Shown here: positions 58,324 through 64,000 of the stretch, piece after piece
How the letters are laid out: each line of letters opens with the position of its first letter
Position numbering within the stretch: the first letter of the stretch is position 1
NCBI GenBank assembly: GCA_010645155.1
Contig: CM021322.1
Span: forward strand, 11,867,841 to 11,931,840
Length of the DNA stretch: 64,000 nucleotides
From: Tigriopus japonicus
Taxonomy: Eukaryota; Arthropoda; Copepoda; Harpacticoida; Harpacticidae
Reading direction: 5' to 3'
The notes under the pieces: model-generated
What the model was told of the DNA's origin: nothing
Database searches by the model: none
What the model saw: the letters and a program-made list of their open reading frames with translations, nothing else
Translations under genes and position numbers: made by a program

Positions 58324-60335
58324 GTTCTCGGAACTTGTCCTTCCCCCTTCTCCCGAACCCCACATCTCCCTTCCCCCTCTCCCACGTCCTGCCAAATTCG
58401 TATCATTCTTCCCAAAGACTTGTGACTATTTATTATTCTAATTTATTGACCCAAAACCACATTACTACTACCACCACTACTACTGTACTGTATGTATGCT
58501 CATGATATTCATACCCTGCCCTTTTCCCCTGACAAATCCTTGTGTGAGACGGCCGACCTGGATTAGTCTCTCTCCCTGGTGTTGATCACATCACTCTCAT
58601 GGCGTTAGGAACTGCGAACCAACATCTGTAAACACGCCCAACGTGATCATGACCTCGGAGATTTGATATGTCCGGTTGGCCTTCAACAAAACCACACGCC
58701 TACCCACCTCCTCCCAAGTATTACTATTTATTTTACTCAACAATTGTTCATCCCAAGAACTGTGATATTGCCATTTTTGTGGTGCGGTTATGTTGCTGTG
58801 AGATTTCCCAATTAAAGAAGCGAACTACGAAAAAACTCAAACGAATGTCTAGATGTCTTTTCTCTATCTTGCAAACAGAGAGGTACTGTAGGACATAAAG
58901 TGGAAGAAAAGCATTTGAAACGGAGAACGTTTTCTAATGTCTAGATGATTGAGATGAGAGTATGAAACGAATGGTTTACGACTAGCTGAACATTTCGTGA
59001 GAATAACTTCGTTGAAAGTTTCTCGACTATCCAATAAGTAGAAGAGGAGCCTGAGAAAATCACGAGAACAACTTGTTTTGGAAAGTTTTGATCCCTTATG
59101 ATGACCCTCAAGTCTGGTTAAAGTAACTCAGAAACAGCGTATTAAATCCATGGCAAATCATGCATATTTTATGAAGGACAGTGATTCCAACTCCGGAGAA
59201 ACTTCCACCCAAGGGAGTACTGGAGATTCTTAAAAAAACAATTGTTCGAAAAGAAGACTTGAACCACACTAGTGAAACAAAAATCAAACCGATAAAGGCA
59301 AAAATCTAAGAAGGCAAAGGGAAATTTGATTTATACTTTCGATTTTATTGCCCTTCAAGTGAAGGGTTGGAACATAGTTGCCCAATATACTGTTGATACT
59401 TGGTTGATCCAATTTATGAACAAAGAACGATTTTGAGCGGATTCGTTTAAGAGTATGCATTGGCATACAAATTGACAAAGAAATTTGATGGCTCTTTTTC
59501 TGAAGCTTTTTGAGATTTATCGTAGTTAAATCGAAGGAAAAACACGACACCTTTGGTAAGATGTATTCAGTTTCTGAGTGAAAAGTGGTCTCTTTTTAAA
59601 AGCTAAGGTAAAGTAAAAACTTCAACAAGAAACATTGTAAATTTGTGATGGATCAAAGGTCTTCTGGATTCATAAATTTTTGCTTGCAATTTTTAAAAAC
59701 ATATTTGTGGTTTGAAATACAAAACAAGAAATATAACATCCACTATTGACTTTGTGGAGGCTGTTCAAAATTGCTTTTAATTGATCTATATCGGGCGTTC
59801 TTGAACTTTTTTGAGTCAGTGCTCCTTTTAAATGGCAAAATTGGAAATTGAGATCTTGCAATGCAATTCTTATTTTTTTCCGACATAAAAATGAGAAATT
59901 CCAGCATGTTTGCTCTAGTAATCCAGTAACTAGGAATTGATGTACATAAAAGCAAAAAATGAAACAACCGACACTCTAAGCTTTGGGCATTGACATCCTA
60001 ATAAGTAATAACTTCCTTTTGAGCCACTTGACACTTTCACCGTTGGTTTCTAGTTTTTCAAAATTGAGGTTTTCAAAGTTAAGACGGAATGATAGGCATC
60101 AATATTTGAAATCATTTATAAACATTTTATTTTGACATGTTCACCTTTTTTGTCAATCTTCAAAAAATACTTCAGGTTAAAGAACCGTTGCCCTAAATTG
60201 TTCAAGAGCTTCTGGCATTCTCTTCCTTCATATCTATTCCAATGGTATTGTCACTGTCGTAGATAAAGAGCCAAGCCTTGGTTTAGGAACGGTCTTTAAA
60301 AATTTAGTAACAATGTGATTCAATACACTTAACTT
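58324..60335. other. 3' UTR of spatzle-like gene and AT-rich intergenic DNA
   Basis: The first 500 bp is probably 3' UTR, with a tac/cac-rich low-complexity stretch at 58465-58490. Beyond that I see no gene. Frames at 59284-59550 and 59670-59967 (minus) are AT-rich and unsupported. Confidence 0.5.
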
Positions 60336-60341
60336 CATACA

Positions 60342-60400
60342 GGCAGGATGATGAGGTGGGGCGTGGTGAGGGTCGGCGTACACAGGTTCTGGGTGGTGGG
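60342..60400 (-). repeat. exact 59-bp inverted copy of spatzle-like coding sequence
   Basis: The reverse complement of this stretch is identical to 57653-57711 in exon 2 of the spatzle-like gene, the part encoding HHPEPVYADPHHAPPHHPA. Neither flank matches. The copy lies in noncoding DNA 2.6 kb downstream, in the opposite orientation. Confidence 0.95.
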
Positions 60401-60684
60401 ATGAAGTCTTTTGGTTTTTCTTTTGAAATTTTAACAAAGTACTTGCAATCAGTGATGAATTGGCCCAGTAGTCGGCATTCTAGCACTATTTTTGTTCCAG
60501 TGCCCATTAACCGAAAAGCAAAATAGGCATGGATAAGTGTGTATATGGTTGCCGACCCCAAATAAAAAAGTGACTCAACCAATACTTCTACAAATCTCAA
60601 AAAATGTTTTCCTTCATCAATTGACAATCTGAGTTCTCCAAGATAACTTGGTACTTACTCGGTTACTCAACACAGATTAACTAG

Positions 60685-60840
60685 TTTCAAAAGAAAACTG
60701 AGTACAGTGGAAAACTGGGGACAATAGAAAATTGGGCCCAGCGAAACATTGGGTACAATGAAAAACTGGGAACAGCGAAAAACTGGGTGCAGCAGAAAAC
60801 TGGGTTCATCGAAAAACCGGGTACATAGATTTGTGGGCTG
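60685..60840. repeat. about 20-bp minisatellite gaaaactgggtacag
   Basis: Seven or eight imperfect units of gaaaaactgggtacagc. Two more units occur at 61108-61136 in the opposite orientation, so the pair could bound a roughly 460-bp element. Confidence 0.75.
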
Positions 60841-61140
60841 TTGAACGTCCATTTCTATGTTTGACAGAAATCCGCACCCCTAATCACATTGAAATACTTA
60901 CAGAAGAGTAGGCAAAGTCAACTGTTGTTTGTTGTTTTTGAGAGCCCAAAACGATCCCAATGAATAATGATAGGGAAGGGTTGCGGACTCAGTACTCACT
61001 ATTTTATACCAATTAAGTTCATGAATTGTCTAGCGATCATTCCAGCATGTGTTTCTGTCTCATCAAGATGATGAAAGTGTAATTTATCTCGGTTTCAGAT
61101 GAATTCAGTTTTCTGTTGTACTCAGTTTTCCACTGTGTCT

Positions 61141-61260
61141 CTGTCCTCGCAATCATTTCTGGGTTGTTAGGTAACTCAGCTGCTTTTGGGAGGGCACAAA
61201 TTAATGGCTCAAGAAAGAGGCTGGGACACCAAAGAGATACTTTTATATAGCGTCATGGCC
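61141..61260 (+). repeat. 120-bp direct repeat, copy 1, with TATA-like core
   Basis: Matches 62136-62255 with about six differences in 120 bp. It begins ctgtcctcgcaatcatttct and ends gatacttttatatagcgtcatggcc. The TTTATATAG lies about 25 bp before the end. Flanks of the two copies are unrelated. Confidence 0.9.
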
Positions 61261-62135
61261 ACAGTCCACAGTTAACGTCCCTAGATTTCACCAGTAATTT
61301 ATGAGATAACAGGATGCCAAAACGACTTTTAAGGTAAAGGACACTAAAAACGGATGACCTTGCAGAGTTTTTTAAACTCTTCCAAATTGAAAGAACAATT
61401 GTGAACCTAATGGTGTCACTTGTAGGATGTAAGATCTTTGGTTACCTTAAGATTCCTTGATGTAATTTAGGGATAAATTAGAACATATTTTGGATGTGGG
61501 TCAGTAAGTTTAGTAGTAAAGAACCTTATGGGAAAGAAGGATCAACTCTGTCACGATGTTTGGCTTTTTTGAAGCTTTAAATGTTTGCAGTTGTTGTCAC
61601 CACGGTCAATCAGGAAGTTCAAATTAAAACGAAATTTGATTTCGTAATCAACCTATGTAGATCATGCCAATAAGAATTGATCCAGTCATTTTTTCACAAA
61701 ATAAGATGTGCTCAAGCCCTGGCATGGATATTTTATCGGTTAAAGGCTCCTATTGGCTTCATTTTTTCTCTTGCACTTTTCGGTTTGTTGGGCTTTTTAA
61801 AGCTTCACATTAAAGCCACTGTTGTTAGTGTGCATACTTCGATAGCCCACGTGTACTATTGCGCTCAGGCATTGTATGTTTTTTTAAAAAGACATTTCGG
61901 AAAAAAAACACTTTAATAAAATACCCAAAAGGCCACAAGGCTTCTTGTGTCCTTTTTTCTCGTCCGGCAGCACTGCTTCTATTTTCTCTCCTCTAGAGGC
62001 TCTGCTTCAACTAGTACGGGAACAAGCCAGACCGAGGAATGAGGGTTAAGCGATGATGCCTGGTTCTCTGGTTGCCCACGTTCCATCTGGAACAGGGAAG
62101 AGATGCCGAATACAAGAAATTTGGGCAGAGACTGA
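61261..62135. other. spacer between the 120-bp repeats
   Basis: Contains an 80-codon hydrophobic frame at 61677-61916 (plus) with no recognisable motif. The start context and composition do not convince me it is a gene. Confidence 0.35.
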
Positions 62136-62255
62136 CTGTCCTCGCAATCATTTCTGGGTTGTTAGGTAACTCAGCTGCTTTTGGGAGAGAACAAACCAAT
62201 GGCTCAAGAAAGAGGCTGGGACACCAAGGAGATACTTTTATATAGTGTCATGGCC
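62136..62255 (+). repeat. 120-bp direct repeat, copy 2, with TATA-like core
   Basis: Second copy of the repeat at 61141-61260. Its TATATAG lies about 170 bp upstream of an ATG at 62410 that opens a 156-codon frame, so it may serve as that ORF's promoter. It is followed by a short perfect hairpin, atggcctc-atcag-gaggccat, at about 62250-62270. Confidence 0.85.
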
Positions 62256-62409
62256 TCATCAGGAGGCCATGATGCTATTATGCATCTAGGCCATGTGAGA
62301 TGTGATTAGATTGTCTGTGACTTTACTGTTGTTCGTGCATTTAGTGTTGTGGCGTGTGTGAGTGTTCCTTCATGGATTTTGATGTCACACAAAAGTTGCA
62401 ACTGATAAA

Positions 62410-62880
62410 ATGCGGGTCCTGGCCAAGCGAGCGTCGCGCCTCAGGGCTACCAAAACAGCCTTAGAGACCGCTGAGGTCCGCAAAGCATATCCAACCAGGA
62501 TTTCCATCCTACCATCAACCTCTGAATCCAAGACCAAGGACGCCGAGGACTCGGAGGAGTCTGAAGAGCCCGGAAGTCGAAGGCTCTCCAACCGGAAACG
62601 CACTAAAACCAACCATTTTAAGCCAGACGAGTTAAAAAATAAGAAAAAGGGCGTTCTCACTCCCAAAGCCCTAGAAAATGAACCAGAACCAATCGAAGCG
62701 CTTCCCAAACCCATTACACCTCAACTATTGGTATCTTTGACTGTGTTTAACAAGATCCAAGGTCTAAGGGACCAATTGGGACTCGAGACCGACTTGGAAG
62801 TGGTGGAACTCCTCCTGGAACGATCATTGCAATTGGAAAAACTCCAAAAGAAAGGAGAGGATGGCGAATTACCAAGGTAG
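62410..62880 (+). CDS. hypothetical charged protein or first exon
   Basis: ATG at 62410 opens 156 codons. The N-terminal half is basic and acidic low complexity (LAKRASRLRATK, DAEDSEESEEPGSRRLSNRKRTK). The C-terminal part looks helical and ordered (LLVSLTVFNKIQGLRDQLGL then LEVVELLLERSLQLEKLQKK). The stop (AAG-GTAG) sits inside a good donor consensus, CCAAG|GTAGGA, so the ORF may be a first exon continuing beyond 62877. No family is recognised. The upstream 120-bp repeat raises the alternative that this is the 5' part of a mobile element (gag-like). Confidence 0.45.
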   Translation: MRVLAKRASRLRATKTALETAEVRKAYPTRISILPSTSESKTKDAEDSEESEEPGSRRLSNRKRTKTNHFKPDELKNKKKGVLTPKALENEPEPIEALPKPITPQLLVSLTVFNKIQGLRDQLGLETDLEVVELLLERSLQLEKLQKKGEDGELPR

Positions 62881-64000
62881 GATCCAATCAACAAATTGGT
62901 ACCTTCAGTCGGTTTCACCTGCCACGTGCTCATTTGGCATCGAGCCAGAAACAAAGCTCGGACAGACAGACTTCATGCGTTCCAATAAAGCTTTCATTTC
63001 CATGCAGTAGGTAAAAGAGATGGTGGCCGGGTGGTCGCCTCTACTTAAAATAACTTTGAACTTGAAACCCATTTTAAACCGGTTGTCAGCTTTCGCTGAT
63101 TTTGAATCCACACTCAATACATCATGAAGAAAAACACACAGATCTTGTGATTTCAAAGCATCGCAATCACAAAAGTTCTCAAAGCCTAATTTTGGTCATA
63201 AGCAGTACTATCTTATCGCAGCGTTCGTTTCGCCCAAAGTACATTGGGGTTAGAAGAGTTGCATGTGCACGTACGGTATGCGGGGTATAACACCCATAAA
63301 TTGGTGAGAAATCCCTCAGTTGGCGTGTCCCGACTGCGCGAAATTTCCTCACACTCACTCGTTTAATGCCTGCGTGGCCAACATTTTCCGAGGCAGTGGT
63401 CTGTCGGCCCATCCAAGAAATTGTCCTGCCCAGTCAGCCAAGACGCCATTTTTGAAGGCGAGGCTTACAAGTCCCCTCGCTTTCACCGCTCTCCATGCCA
63501 ATGTATAGATAGGGAGACCTGGAGTAAGTGGACTGACTCTGCCTTTGGCCTGAGCGATCGATGAAAAGCGAACAAGAGAAGGAGGAGGAGGACTCATTCA
63601 TTGATTTTGGGGACTGTATTGGAAAAGAGAAGAAATTTTGGGTAAGTAGACACTTTGAGCCATATTTTTGGGGGCCAAGATGATGTTAAGAGGTTTGAGA
63701 AGCAATGGGTGCTACTGTCAATCGGAAAATGGATCGGAAAAAGAGAATTTCGGGCGGATTTTAAGATTGCCGTATTTCAAGGTGTGGCCTCCAATAGTCA
63801 GTAAAGAGTCAGCTTTTTGCCCATTAACTACAACTATACTCGTGTAATGGGTTGTTTCAAGTTATCAATACTTATGAATAATGGTTTAAAGGAAATTAAT
63901 TGACCAAAGTTAAGCCATTGAGCAAACGCAAGGCTACAAAAAAGCAAATTCAAGACAACGCTTCTTTTAAGACAGCTGCCAAGAGACCTTTGAATACGAT
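62881..64000. other. end of window, no gene recognised
   Basis: Short frames at 63102-63290, 63320-63508 and 63355-63597 have no recognised motif. A possible AATAAA is at 62984-62989. Confidence 0.4.

Noticed and set aside
61677..61916. Small hydrophobic membrane protein
   Set aside because: Open for only 80 codons, with no motif, no conserved start context and AT-rich composition typical of chance frames here.

Overview
This is a eukaryotic nuclear window: protein genes are interrupted by GT-AG introns, intergenic space is long and AT-rich, and fragments of LINEs, a tRNA-derived SINE and several inverted-repeat elements are scattered through it. The proteins are animal, and the spatzle-like cytokine points to an arthropod. 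An apparently functional selenoprotein deiodinase fits a crustacean better than most insects, which have largely lost selenoproteins. A copepod-like crustacean is my guess, not a demonstrated assignment.

Layout. 1-11.7 kb holds no convincing host gene: a minus-strand SINE, a 31-bp AT-rich tandem array, a GC-rich minisatellite, a small palindromic element, a 1.3-kb element with about 80-bp terminal inverted repeats, a decayed P-element-like transposase and arrays of a gagctaaa motif. 11.8-12.8 kb (minus) is an iodothyronine deiodinase-like selenoprotein with an in-frame TGA and a credible SECIS in its 3' UTR. 15.8-20.6 kb (plus) is a four-exon UDP-glucuronosyltransferase. 21.2-21.4 kb (minus) is the first exon of a possible small secreted protein. 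22.0-23.0 kb (plus) is a membrane-anchored short-chain dehydrogenase. 23.6-25.8 kb (plus) is molybdenum cofactor sulfurase, tail-to-tail with a triple-DOMON/cytochrome b561 protein at 25.9-28.3 kb (minus). 29.0-30.7 kb (minus) is an F-box-like protein. 31.8-36.7 kb (minus) is an MBD5/6-type chromatin protein with MBD and PWWP domains. Across a 2-kb divergent interval lies a BAG3/starvin-like co-chaperone at 38.8-41.4 kb (plus). 43.0-46.7 kb (plus) is a coiled-coil protein with a predicted N-terminal acylation signal and a pair of mutually exclusive exons. 46.7-56.7 kb is gene-poor and carries two foldback elements and a CR1/L2-like LINE 3' end. 56.75-58.32 kb (plus) is a spatzle-like cystine-knot ligand. 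The last 5.7 kb carries minisatellites, a 120-bp direct repeat with a TATA-like core, an exact 59-bp inverted copy of part of the spatzle-like coding exon, and one uncertain 156-codon ORF.

The genes do not form a pathway. Several are redox or detoxification enzymes (deiodinase, UGT, SDR, MOCOS, b561), and four neighbours (deiodinase, SDR, MOCOS, DOMON-b561) are each readable as one uninterrupted exon. Exon joins were placed by eye from splice consensus, reading phase and protein-family continuity. No alignment, folding or expression data were available.
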